Below, piece after piece: positions 7,076-15,688 of a stretch of 64,000 nucleotides of DNA. How positions within the stretch are numbered: the first letter of the stretch is position 1; each line of letters begins with the position of its first letter. The translations under genes and the position numbers were made by a program. The notes below the pieces were generated by a model, which was given only the letters and a program-made list of their open reading frames with translations, did not search any database and was not told the origin of the DNA. The stretch spans positions 1-64,000 of the forward strand of contig NZ_UNRG01000009.1 in assembly GCF_900537115.1 (NCBI RefSeq), read 5' to 3'. The stretch is from Arthrobacter sp. Alg241-R88 (GTDB taxonomy: Bacteria; Actinomycetota; Actinomycetes; Actinomycetales; Micrococcaceae).

Positions 7076-8374
7076 TTACCGGCCGCTCGCAGCGGGGACG
7101 CCGAGGATGCTGTCCAGCAGAGCATTGCGGAACTTGCCCTCGGGATCGTGGGACGAGGCCAGGGACCGGAATCCGGCGAAGCGGGGGTAGAGCGTCTCCC
7201 AGTCGTGACCCCCGGGGGAGAACAGCTTGCCCCAGTGCGGCCGGGCGCCGAAGGGTCGGAGCAGGTCCTCAAGTTCCGGGAGCAGGGCTTCCACCTCGGC
7301 CTGCAGCGGCTTCCAGGTGAAGTGCAGGGCAACGCTTTGCTGCTTGTAGAAGGGGCTCAGCCAGAATTCGTCCGCGGCGCCGGTGCGGATTTCCGAGACA
7401 AACAGCAGGGGCGCGAGCTTGTTCGCCAGGCTGCGGACCGCCTGCAGCGCGTCCGGTGCGTGCTCCAGCGGCAGGATGAATTCGCTCTGGAGTTCCTCGC
7501 CCTTGCTGGGGGTGAATTCGTGACGGAAGTGCGGCAACCGGTCCAGCCACTGTCCCGGCTCATCAAGCTGGATGGTGCAGTTTTCGGCGGACATGTCCGG
7601 CAGCGGGTGCCGGGGCCGGAGGGCGGCCGTGGCACCGAACAGGTCGGTCAGCGGGGGCTCCGAGCCGAGCGCTTTCAACCACACCTGGCTGATGGTGTCG
7701 CCGGCGTAATTGGTGAAGAGGCTGACGCTGTATGCGCTGGACATGATCTCCGGAAAGGCCGCCAGCGCCCGTTCCCATGGCAGGTCCTCCAGCACGCGCT
7801 GGCGCATCTCAAAGCTGGGCTGGACGGCCAGTTCGAGGCCGGTGACAATTCCCAGGGCGCCCAGGCCCACCACGCTGGCCAGGAATTCGTCCCCATCTTC
7901 CCGGGACAGGGTGACGGTTTCACCCGAGGGCCGTACCAGGTCGATGGACTGTACGGCCCCGGCCAGCGACGGGTTGTCCACCCCGGAACCGTGGGTTCCC
8001 GTCTGCACTGCGCCTGCTACCGAAATGTGGGGGAGTGACGCGAGGTTGTGGATGGCTACACCCGACTGCTCGAGGGTTCGGCACAGGGCGCCGTAGCTGA
8101 CGCCGCCGCTGACCCTTACAGTGTTGCGGTCGGCGTTCAGGGCTATGTGCTGGGGCAGGGCGTCGAGCAGGACGTGGACACCATCGGTGTCGCCCACACG
8201 GTTGAAGGAATGGCGTGATCCCAAGGCCTTGACCCGGGCCGCTCGCTCCACAATCTGTGCCAGTTCCGCCACGGATTCCGGCCGTTCGACCCTTGCAGAG
8301 GAGTATTCGAGGTTTCCTGCCCAGTTCTTCAATGAATCAGCTTTCCGGTGGGGGATGGGTGGCGGCTCACTCAA
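7076..8374 (-). CDS. FAD-linked alditol/xylitol oxidase (VAO family)
   Basis: 432 residues. The N-terminal FAD domain has KALGSRHSFN, with His55 at the position of the covalent FAD attachment histidine of Streptomyces AldO. It also has SVAGAVQTGTHGSG, the flavin-binding loop of the vanillyl-alcohol-oxidase fold. The C-terminal half is the D-arabinono-1,4-lactone-oxidase-type domain (FVSEIRTG, ARPHWGKLF, DPEGKFRN). AldO-type enzymes oxidise the terminal CH2OH of xylitol or sorbitol using O2 and release H2O2. The gene is divergent from the GH27 gene and could process polyols; substrate preference is not readable. Confidence 0.85.
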   Translation of the reverse strand: MSEPPPIPHRKADSLKNWAGNLEYSSARVERPESVAELAQIVERAARVKALGSRHSFNRVGDTDGVHVLLDALPQHIALNADRNTVRVSGGVSYGALCRTLEQSGVAIHNLASLPHISVAGAVQTGTHGSGVDNPSLAGAVQSIDLVRPSGETVTLSREDGDEFLASVVGLGALGIVTGLELAVQPSFEMRQRVLEDLPWERALAAFPEIMSSAYSVSLFTNYAGDTISQVWLKALGSEPPLTDLFGATAALRPRHPLPDMSAENCTIQLDEPGQWLDRLPHFRHEFTPSKGEELQSEFILPLEHAPDALQAVRSLANKLAPLLFVSEIRTGAADEFWLSPFYKQQSVALHFTWKPLQAEVEALLPELEDLLRPFGARPHWGKLFSPGGHDWETLYPRFAGFRSLASSHDPEGKFRNALLDSILGVPAASGR

Positions 8375-8487
8375 CTGTCAGCGCTCACAATCTGCATGTC
8401 AAGGCGGCGGCACGTGCCGCTGCGTCGTTTCACGAGGCACGGCCGGATACTCTTGCCTTCGCCTTTCTATCGTTGTAAATTCTTCCG

Positions 8488-9831
8488 GTGACGCTTGCCG
8501 AGACTCCGCCGATGGGCTGGAACAGCTGGGACTGCTACGGCACCACGGTGACGGAGGAGGAGGTGCTGGCGAACGCCTTTTTTATGGCCGAACACCTGTT
8601 GCCCTTCGGCTGGGACACGGTGGTGGTGGACATCCAGTGGTACGAACCCGCGGCGAGGGCGGGCGGCTACAACGAGGGTGCCGTGCTGGAACTGGACAGC
8701 TATGGCCGGCAGCTCCCTGCCATCAACCGGTTCCCCTCGGCCGCGGGCGGCCTCGGCTTCAAACCCCTGGCGGACCGGATCCACAGTTTGGGGCTCAAGT
8801 TCGGGCTGCACATCATGCGGGGCATACCCCGGCAGGCGGTGCATCAGAGGCTCCCCAGTGAAGGCACGGCCTTCACTGCCGGCGAAGTGGCAGACAAGTC
8901 TTCGGTCTGCGATTGGAACACGGACAACTACGGACTGGACCATGACCACCCCGGCGCCCAGGCCTACTATGACTCCCAAGTGCGGCTGTTCGCCGGCTGG
9001 GGCGTGGACTTCGTCAAGGCGGACGACATGCTGGGGCCCTACTTTGGCGCTGAAATTGAGGCCTACCGCCGGGCCCTGGACCGCAGCGGCCGGGACATCG
9101 TCCTCAGCCTTTCGCCGGGCAGGGCGGTGTCACTGGCGAGGCTGGAGCACCTCCGCGGAAATGCCCAGATGTGGCGGGTATCAGACGACCTTTGGGACGT
9201 GTGGGAGGACGTGGAGGCGCAGTTCGCCCGGCTGGCAAGGTGGGCCCCGCACCAGCGCCCCGGTGCCTGGGCGGACGCCGACATGCTGCCCGTGGGCAGG
9301 ATCGGCCAGCGGGCGGAACGGGGAAGCGAGCGGCTCAGCCGCCTCACCCTTGATGAACAGCGGACCATGCTGACCCTCTGGTGCGTTGCACGTTCGCCGC
9401 TTATGCTCGGGTGCGACCTCCCGTCGTCGCCCGCGGAAACCCTGGACCTCCTGACCAACCGGGACCTCCTGGACGCGCACGGCGCCAGCACCAACAACCG
9501 GGAGTTACTGCGCGACGGCGGCCTGGTGCTGTGGGCAGCGGACAGCACGGCTTCGGACGATTACTTTGTGGCGGCGTTTAACACCGGAACGGCCGGGTTG
9601 TCCCGCACCCTGCCGCTCGCGGACCTTGGGCTACCAGGCCCGGGTGCTTCCGTTGCGGCCACAGTCCTTTCCGGCGCTGCACTCCTGGACGGGGTGGAGT
9701 GGCACGGCCATGAGGCCTGGAGTGGGCGCGACGCCGTGATCCGCCCGCTGTTGGGCCGGCCGGCGTTACTCGTTGAGGTTCCGCCGCACGGCGTGCATTT
9801 CTACCGGTTCTCGCGGGTACGGACTCCCTGA
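8488..9831 (+). CDS. Glycoside hydrolase family 27 (alpha-galactosidase type)
   Basis: 447 residues. The start TPPMGWNSWDCYG is the GH27 signature. FVKADDM places the nucleophile at Asp179 and MWRVSDDLWD the acid/base at Asp234; WNTDNYGLD is the loop after strand 3. No signal peptide is visible, so the enzyme is predicted cytoplasmic. GH27 holds alpha-galactosidases, N-acetylgalactosaminidases and, in Arthrobacter, isomaltodextranases, so the exact activity is uncertain. The start codon is GTG with a weak ribosome site; the first residues fit the family without extension. Confidence 0.85.
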   Translation: MTLAETPPMGWNSWDCYGTTVTEEEVLANAFFMAEHLLPFGWDTVVVDIQWYEPAARAGGYNEGAVLELDSYGRQLPAINRFPSAAGGLGFKPLADRIHSLGLKFGLHIMRGIPRQAVHQRLPSEGTAFTAGEVADKSSVCDWNTDNYGLDHDHPGAQAYYDSQVRLFAGWGVDFVKADDMLGPYFGAEIEAYRRALDRSGRDIVLSLSPGRAVSLARLEHLRGNAQMWRVSDDLWDVWEDVEAQFARLARWAPHQRPGAWADADMLPVGRIGQRAERGSERLSRLTLDEQRTMLTLWCVARSPLMLGCDLPSSPAETLDLLTNRDLLDAHGASTNNRELLRDGGLVLWAADSTASDDYFVAAFNTGTAGLSRTLPLADLGLPGPGASVAATVLSGAALLDGVEWHGHEAWSGRDAVIRPLLGRPALLVEVPPHGVHFYRFSRVRTP

Positions 9832-9925
9832 GCCGCCGCTCACCGGAAATTCATCGCCCGGCGCCGTTCGGCCGGCGGTTGAATCATGGCAGAGTGGAAT
9901 GCAGTCGAGTTGAGGGAGGAACTCA

Positions 9926-12235
9926 GTGTCTGAACTGGGAAAAGCTACCGCCAGCGTCTCTGATGGTGATGCAGCAGAGCTAGCGGGGGACACCGGCGGT
10001 GTGACCGAAGCGGAGGCAGCGGAAGCCGCGGAGCTTATGGAGGCCCCGGAAGCGCCGGAAATTACCTTCGATGAAAAGTTCTACCCTGCACGGCCCAAGG
10101 CGCTGCGGCCTGTAGCCCGCCGCCGGCAATACTTTGCCAATGCGCCGTCGCTGGAACTCGACGGGCTCAACAAAACCTATGTGGAGTGGCTGAGGAACCA
10201 GGCGATGCTGGGCGATGCCAATGTCCTTGCCCGGCAGCTGTCAGGGCAGGCGAGCATGTGGCAGCACTCCTATGCGCACCCCAACCCGCGGGCCGCCGTC
10301 GAGCGCGCCTCCGTGTGGTTCACTGCCTACCCGCTTTCGTTTATGACGACGCCGGGTCAATCCTTCCTGGGGGCGCTCGGCGATCCTGAATTGTGGAAGA
10401 CGTTCCGGGAAATCGGCATCCGGGCCATCCACACAGGACCGGTGAAGAAGGCCGGCGGCCTGCAGGGGTGGGCAGAAACGCCCAGCGTGGACGGCCACTT
10501 TGACCGCATCAGCATGGCCATCGATCCGCTGTTCGGTTCCGAAGACGAGTTCCGCCGGATGTGCGAGGTTGCCGGCGAACACGACGGCACCATCATCGAT
10601 GACATCGTTCCCGGGCACACCGGTAAAGGTGCGGACTTCCGCCTGGCCGAGATGAACTACCGGGATTACCCCGGCATTTACCACATGATCGACATTCCGG
10701 AATCGGACTGGCACCTGCTGCCCGACGTTCCGCCGGGTGAGGACTCGGTAAACATCAGCCCCGAAGCGGAGCAGGCCCTGCAGAAGGCCGGATACATCAT
10801 CGGCCGGCTGCAGCGGGTCATCTTCTATGAACCGGGCGTGAAGGAAACCAACTGGAGCGCCACCCGGGCCATTGTGGACACCACCGGCCAGAAGCGCCGC
10901 TGGGTGTACCTGCATTACTTCAAGGCCGGGCAGCCGTCCATCAACTGGCTGGACCCAACCTTCTCCGGCATGCGCCTGGTGGTGGGCGACGCACTGCATT
11001 CGCTGCTGGACCTGGGTACCGGCGCGCTGCGCCTGGATGCCAACGGCTTCCTCGGCGTCGAAAAAAGCGCAGAGGAACAGCCCGGCTGGTCCGAAGGCCA
11101 TCCGCTCTCCGAAGCAGCGAACCAGCTCATCGGCAGCATGGTGCGCAAGGTGGGCGGCTTCTCGTTCCAGGAACTCAACCTCACCATTGATGACATCAAG
11201 GCGACCTCCGAAACCGGCCCGGACCTGTCCTACGACTTCATCACGCGGCCCGGCTACCACTATGCCCTGGTCACCCAGGACACGGAGTTCCTGCGATTGA
11301 CCCTGCGGCTGGCGATGGAGATCGGTGTGGACCAGGCGTCACTGGTGCATGCGCTGCAGAACCACGATGAGCTGACCTACGAGCTGGTGCACTTCGCCAC
11401 CCGGCACAAGGACGACGTCTTCGAGTTGGCTGGTTCCGAATTGACCGGCGCCGAGCTGACCGAACATGTCCAGGACACGCTCCGGAACAAACTCACGGGC
11501 GAAAACGGGCCCTACAACGCGGTCTTCACCACCAACGGCATTGCCTGCACCACGGTCAGCGTTATCACCGCCGCCCTGGGCATCAAGGACATTTCCTCGC
11601 TGACTGCCGAGCAGGTTGAGACGGTGCGGGAAGCCCACCTGCTGCTGGCAATGTACAACGCGCTGCAGCCAGGAGTCTTCGCGCTTTCCGGCTGGGACAT
11701 GGTGGGCATGACAACCTTGGACCGGGCGCAGGTCAGCGAGCTCACAGCCCAGGGCGATACCAGGTGGATCAACCGCGGCGCCCACGACCTGATGGGCACC
11801 AATGCCGAGGCCACCGTCTCAGCTTCGGGAATGCCCCGGGCACGCAGCCTTTACGGTCCTCTGCCCGAGCAGCTCAAGGACGACCAGTCCTTCGCCCGAC
11901 GGCTCCAGAAAATCCTCAAGGTCCGGGAGGAGTGGGGAATTGCCACCAGCCTGCTCCTGGACGTCCCGGACGTTTCCCACCGGGGCCTGCTGGTAATGGT
12001 GCACCGCCTCGCATCAGGGCAGATCCAGGTGACGGTCCTGAACTTCTCCGGTGAAAGCATCACCGGCAGTGTCCATTCCACCCATCTGGAAGCCGGGGCG
12101 CAGGTCCAGGACCTCTTCACCGAGGAGACCGTGGGCCAGGTGGACGACCTGCACAGTTTCTTCATCGAGCTCGGCGCATACCAGGGCACGGCGCTGCTGA
12201 TCGAGGAACCGGTCAGCGTGGAGGACGAAGCATAG
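9926..12235 (+). CDS. GH13 family enzyme, trehalose-synthase-like (maltose alpha-glucosyltransferase)
   Basis: 769 residues. After an acidic disordered N-terminus (1-50) comes a GH13 (beta/alpha)8 barrel: ALRLDANGF places the nucleophile at Asp371, FQELNL the acid/base at Glu416, and LQNHDE the transition-state Asp at 481. The wider sequence is of the kind annotated in Arthrobacter as maltose alpha-D-glucosyltransferase (TreS, interconverting maltose and trehalose), but it differs from mycobacterial TreS and sucrose isomerases would share these motifs. There is no signal peptide, so it acts in the cytoplasm. A C-terminal beta domain (GQIQVTVLNFSGE) is present. GAGGGAGGAA precedes the GTG start. 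Confidence 0.72.
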   Translation: MSELGKATASVSDGDAAELAGDTGGVTEAEAAEAAELMEAPEAPEITFDEKFYPARPKALRPVARRRQYFANAPSLELDGLNKTYVEWLRNQAMLGDANVLARQLSGQASMWQHSYAHPNPRAAVERASVWFTAYPLSFMTTPGQSFLGALGDPELWKTFREIGIRAIHTGPVKKAGGLQGWAETPSVDGHFDRISMAIDPLFGSEDEFRRMCEVAGEHDGTIIDDIVPGHTGKGADFRLAEMNYRDYPGIYHMIDIPESDWHLLPDVPPGEDSVNISPEAEQALQKAGYIIGRLQRVIFYEPGVKETNWSATRAIVDTTGQKRRWVYLHYFKAGQPSINWLDPTFSGMRLVVGDALHSLLDLGTGALRLDANGFLGVEKSAEEQPGWSEGHPLSEAANQLIGSMVRKVGGFSFQELNLTIDDIKATSETGPDLSYDFITRPGYHYALVTQDTEFLRLTLRLAMEIGVDQASLVHALQNHDELTYELVHFATRHKDDVFELAGSELTGAELTEHVQDTLRNKLTGENGPYNAVFTTNGIACTTVSVITAALGIKDISSLTAEQVETVREAHLLLAMYNALQPGVFALSGWDMVGMTTLDRAQVSELTAQGDTRWINRGAHDLMGTNAEATVSASGMPRARSLYGPLPEQLKDDQSFARRLQKILKVREEWGIATSLLLDVPDVSHRGLLVMVHRLASGQIQVTVLNFSGESITGSVHSTHLEAGAQVQDLFTEETVGQVDDLHSFFIELGAYQGTALLIEEPVSVEDEA

Positions 12236-12284
12236 GGACAACTGTGGTGGGGGCGCTTCCCCGGGTCACAACGACTTGGTGCAG

Positions 12285-13583
12285 CTAGGCTGCCTTGACG
12301 AGCGGGAGCTCGTCCCAGTGGGTGGTGTACCTGGGGGAGCGCATGTCCCGTTTCATGGTCCAGTCCGGGCCGCCGCGGATCCCGGCGTGGCCCAGGCCGA
12401 TGGAGCCGCGGCCGTAGCGGCGGGTGATGTCCTCCAGCAGCGGGCCGATGTGCCTTTCCTCGTGCGGGTTCTCAAAGGGCTCCAGCGGTTTCTGGTTGCC
12501 GCTGGGCCGCAGGTCCGTGACCATGATGCCGGCGCGGGCGTACCTGGTGCCGTCGACGATGGCGGGCAGCAGCGCATGGGCGGCTTTGGTGAGGATGACA
12601 GGGTCCGCCGTCGGCATGGGAAGCGGGACGCACACGGAGGGAAAGGACGTTTCCTGCGCGTTGAAGGAGGACGTTCCGGCGAAGGCGGTGAGGACTTTCG
12701 CCTGCAGGTTGTGCTTGGCCAGCCGGCCGCTGGCCATCTGGGCATAAACGCTGAGGACCTGCCGCACGTCGCGGGCCGCGGTGATGGGAGTGGAAAAGGA
12801 GCGGGAGAAGATCAGCTGGTCCCGGCCAACCCGGGCTTCCTCCATGGGGATGCAGGGTGTCCCCTGCAGTTCGAGGACGGTCCGCATCATCACCACGGAG
12901 AAGCGCTCGCGGATCCGGACAGGGTCTGCGCGCTTGAGGTCCAGGATGGAGTGGATGCCCATGGCGTTGAGGCGTTTGGTGATTCTGGTTGCCACGCCCC
13001 AGACCTCGATCACGGAGAGCCTGGCCATCAGTGCCTCCTGTTGCTCCGGCGGTACCGAATCCCAGCGGCAGACGCCGTTGAACGCCGGATTGTGTTTGGC
13101 CCACTGGTTGGCCAGCTTGGCCAGGGTTTTGGTGCGCGCGATGCCAACGCACACGGGGACGCCGACGTTCCGGGCTGCCGCAGCCTTAATGGTCCGCCCG
13201 AGTTCCAGCAGGTGGTCCGGGGTGCCTTTGACGCCAAGGAATGCTTCGTCGATGCTGTAGACCTCCAGCCAGGCGGAGTAGCGGCCCAGCAGTTCCATCA
13301 CGCGGGCGCTGATGTCTCCATAGAGTTCGTAGTTGCTGGACTTCGCGATCAGGCCCCATTCCTTGGCCCGCGGTGCGAGCTTGAACCACGGCTCGCCCAC
13401 GCCGATGCCCAGGGCCTTCGCTTCAGGTGAGCGCGTGACGGCGCAGCCATCGTTGTTGGAGAGCACGATCAGGGGCTTTCCCTCAAGGGAGGGGTCAAAG
13501 GCGCGTTCGGCGCTGGCATAGAAGCAGTTGACGTCCACATGGGCGATCTCGGGCATCTGCCGCATGATGGCTGGCCGGGTCAC
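12285..13583 (-). CDS. umuC: Translesion DNA polymerase V catalytic subunit UmuC (Y family)
   Basis: 432 residues. The palm motif HVDVNCFYASAERAFDP carries the first catalytic Asp, and YSIDEAFLG carries the Asp-Glu pair. VLSNNDGCAVTRSPEAKALG is typical of UmuC rather than DinB. The little-finger domain and the C-terminal DUF4113-like tail follow. Translation starts at GTG nine bases after the umuD stop, so the two form an operon under the LexA box at 14038-14053. It should carry out mutagenic bypass synthesis after SOS induction. Confidence 0.92.
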   Translation of the reverse strand: MTRPAIMRQMPEIAHVDVNCFYASAERAFDPSLEGKPLIVLSNNDGCAVTRSPEAKALGIGVGEPWFKLAPRAKEWGLIAKSSNYELYGDISARVMELLGRYSAWLEVYSIDEAFLGVKGTPDHLLELGRTIKAAAARNVGVPVCVGIARTKTLAKLANQWAKHNPAFNGVCRWDSVPPEQQEALMARLSVIEVWGVATRITKRLNAMGIHSILDLKRADPVRIRERFSVVMMRTVLELQGTPCIPMEEARVGRDQLIFSRSFSTPITAARDVRQVLSVYAQMASGRLAKHNLQAKVLTAFAGTSSFNAQETSFPSVCVPLPMPTADPVILTKAAHALLPAIVDGTRYARAGIMVTDLRPSGNQKPLEPFENPHEERHIGPLLEDITRRYGRGSIGLGHAGIRGGPDWTMKRDMRSPRYTTHWDELPLVKAA

Positions 13584-13592
13584 GGGTATCCC

Positions 13593-14024
13593 CTAGACAT
13601 GGTGCAGGCACCGGGTGGCCACGCCCCAGATGGTCAGCTCACTGAGGGCCGGCACCTTAATGTCCGGGTATTTCGGGTTTTCCGCCTGCAGCACCACGCC
13701 CGTGGCGGTGATGCGGAGGCGCTTGACCGTCAGCTCACCGTCCAGGACGGCGATAACCACGCAGCCGTCCTTTGGTTCGAGGGCCCTGTTGACGATAAGT
13801 TCATCGCCGTCGCTGATGCCCGCGCGTTCCATCGAGTCGCCGGTAACCCGGACCACAAACGTGCTGGTGATGTCCTTGATCAGGTGCTCGTTCAGGTCTA
13901 TCCGGCCGTCGAAGTAGTCCTGCGCGGGCGAGGGATAACCGGCAGCAACGGGCACCGGCGACACCCAAGCCAGCTGCAAAGAGAGCCCCGCATCTATCAC
14001 ACGGGGACCGACAATAACGCCCAC
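13593..14024 (-). CDS. umuD: UmuD, autoproteolytic subunit of DNA polymerase V
   Basis: 143 residues. The LexA/UmuD peptidase is complete: cleavage site Ala28-Gly29 (VAAGYPSP), nucleophile Ser64 in TGDSM, and general-base Lys101 in LTVKRL. Cleavage promoted by RecA filaments would give UmuD'. The gene starts with GTG 14 bp from the LexA box and is followed by umuC after nine bases. Confidence 0.93.
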   Translation of the reverse strand: MGVIVGPRVIDAGLSLQLAWVSPVPVAAGYPSPAQDYFDGRIDLNEHLIKDITSTFVVRVTGDSMERAGISDGDELIVNRALEPKDGCVVIAVLDGELTVKRLRITATGVVLQAENPKYPDIKVPALSELTIWGVATRCLHHV

Positions 14025-14037
14025 AACACACCCTTAT

Positions 14038-14053
14038 TCGAATATATGTTCGA
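14038..14053. promoter_or_regulatory. LexA (SOS) box of umuDC
   Basis: TCGAATATATGTTCGA matches the actinobacterial/Bacillus-type SOS consensus (TCGAAC-N4-GTTCGA) with one substitution in the left arm. It lies immediately upstream of the umuD start, so LexA bound here would block transcription of umuDC until DNA damage. Confidence 0.9.
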
Positions 14054-14161
14054 TACTCTGAGTGTACTCCCCGGTCCGGACATTCATAGCCGGCGGCCGT
14101 CTGCCGGGCGGGTGAAGTAGGGCAGCCGGAGCTGCGCGCCGATTTTTTGATGCAACCGCCC

Positions 14162-14662
14162 TCAGCGGGCACTTCCCTCCACCAGCGCCGCCATTTTGTC
14201 GAGGCACTGCTCAAGGCCGCTCTGCGACATGTCGCGTGCTTCCTGGTTGCCGTACCCTCGCTCGGTCATATGGAGCATCGTGCGCCCGTCCCCGAGGGCG
14301 GTCAGCACCACTTCGTGTGCACCGTCGGAGGGAACCCCATCGGCGGGAATGCCAGCCTCTGCCGGAGTGATGCGGTTGCCACCGGCATCCGCGAAGTTAA
14401 ATACGTAGCGGATGCGATGCAACGGTTCCACCTCGGTGATATTCCACGTGCTGTGTTGCTCGAACCCGCCCCACTCCATCGGGGCGCGCATGGTCACCAG
14501 AATTCGGCCGCCGGGCCGAACGTCGGCTTCCGCCCGCGGGCATGTGAAACCTGTTGGTCCCCACCACTGGCGCAGATCGCCGGGCTCCGTCCAGGCGGCC
14601 CAGACCCGCCACAGCGGAGCATCGAACTCCCTGACGACTTCAACATCGTAGGTATCGGACAC
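14162..14662 (-). CDS. SRPBCC/AHA1-domain protein
   Basis: 166 residues. VVREFDAPLWRVWAAWTEPGDLRQWWGP is the usual opening of the AHSA1-type START-like fold, followed by PGGRILVTM, a Trp-rich mid section and the C-terminal long helix (SGLEQCLDKMAALVE). Such proteins bind hydrophobic ligands, but function is rarely known. Downstream of the hydrolase at 15457-14753 on the same strand with about 90 bp between, so co-transcription is possible. A rightward umuDC SOS promoter is not involved. Confidence 0.82.
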   Translation of the reverse strand: MSDTYDVEVVREFDAPLWRVWAAWTEPGDLRQWWGPTGFTCPRAEADVRPGGRILVTMRAPMEWGGFEQHSTWNITEVEPLHRIRYVFNFADAGGNRITPAEAGIPADGVPSDGAHEVVLTALGDGRTMLHMTERGYGNQEARDMSQSGLEQCLDKMAALVEGSAR

Positions 14663-14752
14663 GCGAACCTCTTTCGGTTGGGAAAGGCAATCAAGCTGGG
14701 TGGATGGCGGAAACCGGATGCCAGCGGCGAAGCGACGCGTGACGACCGCGGA

Positions 14753-15457
14753 CTACGGCGTCCGCTCCACCGCCGCCTGGATGGCGCGGGCGAGCTCCGC
14801 AGGCTTGGTGAACTGGGGCCAGTGCCCGGTGGGGAGGTCGACGTACTCGACGTCGCGCATCCGGGCCAGTTCGGCAACGAAAGGGTGGCCGCCGTCGATC
14901 CATTCCTTCAGCATGGAGGACGGAAACTCGCAGGCGATGATGGTGGCCGGTACGTCGTAGCGGCGCTCGTCACCCAGGTGCTGCTGGTCGTAGGCGACGC
15001 CTTTCGGCTGCGGGATGGCCCGTGCGCGGAAGGCCCGGCGAAGCCCCTCGTCCAGATCCACCAGGTCGGCGTCTTCAAAGCCCTCCCACGGCGGAAGTGG
15101 CACCTCGTCGCCGTCGGCCGGCAGTTCGTCGTTGATGACGCCTCCTTCGCCGAGGGGGCCGCTGTCCACATAGATGGCCCGCTCCACCCGGTTCGGCCGG
15201 GCATCCAGGGCGGCGTGGATGATGGCGCCCCCGCCGGAATGCCCCACGAGCACAACCTTGCCTTCCAGGGAATCGAGGGCAGCCACCACCGCATCGACAT
15301 GGTCGCGGAGGCCGATTCCGGCACGGCTCGCGTCCACGGATTCGAGCCCGGGAAGCGTGAGCGGATGGGTCTGATGGCCGGCGGCCTCCAGGGCAGGCGT
15401 CACCTCCTCCCAGGATGAGGCGTCCAACCAGAACCCGGGTACGAGGATGATGTCCAT
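14753..15457 (-). CDS. Alpha/beta fold hydrolase (short type)
   Basis: 234 residues. IILVPGFWLDASSW is the oxyanion/HG-like strand, GHSGGG places the nucleophile at Ser74, and PTGHWPQF near residue 213 supplies His. The compact form and the start LVPGFWLDASSW resemble the plant esterase/hydroxynitrile-lyase-like bacterial hydrolases. It is cytoplasmic with no signal peptide. The substrate is unknown. It is divergent from the NSS transporter. Confidence 0.82.
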   Translation of the reverse strand: MDIILVPGFWLDASSWEEVTPALEAAGHQTHPLTLPGLESVDASRAGIGLRDHVDAVVAALDSLEGKVVLVGHSGGGAIIHAALDARPNRVERAIYVDSGPLGEGGVINDELPADGDEVPLPPWEGFEDADLVDLDEGLRRAFRARAIPQPKGVAYDQQHLGDERRYDVPATIIACEFPSSMLKEWIDGGHPFVAELARMRDVEYVDLPTGHWPQFTKPAELARAIQAAVERTP

Positions 15458-15505
15458 GACCGAACCCTACTACCGGGGCAGGACACAAGTCCCGAGTCCC
15501 GCGCT

Positions 15506-15546
15506 TCCCTCCGGGGGGGAACTTGCACAGGGGCTTCCCGGAGGGA
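15506..15546 (+). promoter_or_regulatory. Hairpin in the 5' region of the NSS transporter
   Basis: TCCCTCCGGG (15506-15515) pairs perfectly with 15537-15546 around a 21-base loop. It sits 140 bp upstream of the transporter start and may lie in its leader, or between the two divergent promoters. It matches no riboswitch I can recognise. Confidence 0.4.
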
Positions 15547-15616
15547 GGCATCCGCAGTAAAGTCCCCGGATAGCCACTGCACCGGACATTCACCTCTACG
15601 CGAGAGCGAGCTTCAC

Positions 15617-15688
15617 ATGAACCGGACAGAGTACTGCCGCCGCGGCCTTGTCAAAGCCTGGCCAGGCGCCGGGGGCGGGGCGGCATGA
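15617..15688 (+). CDS. Possible 23-residue leader ORF coupled to the NSS transporter
   Basis: An ATG-started frame of 23 codons (MNRTEYCRRGLVKAWPGAGG and onwards) ends in a TGA that overlaps the transporter start as ATGA. A weak purine stretch (GAGAGCGAG) precedes it. The exact overlap suggests translational coupling, as in uORF-controlled operons, but 23-codon frames arise by chance in high-GC DNA. Confidence 0.35.
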   Translation: MNRTEYCRRGLVKAWPGAGGGAA

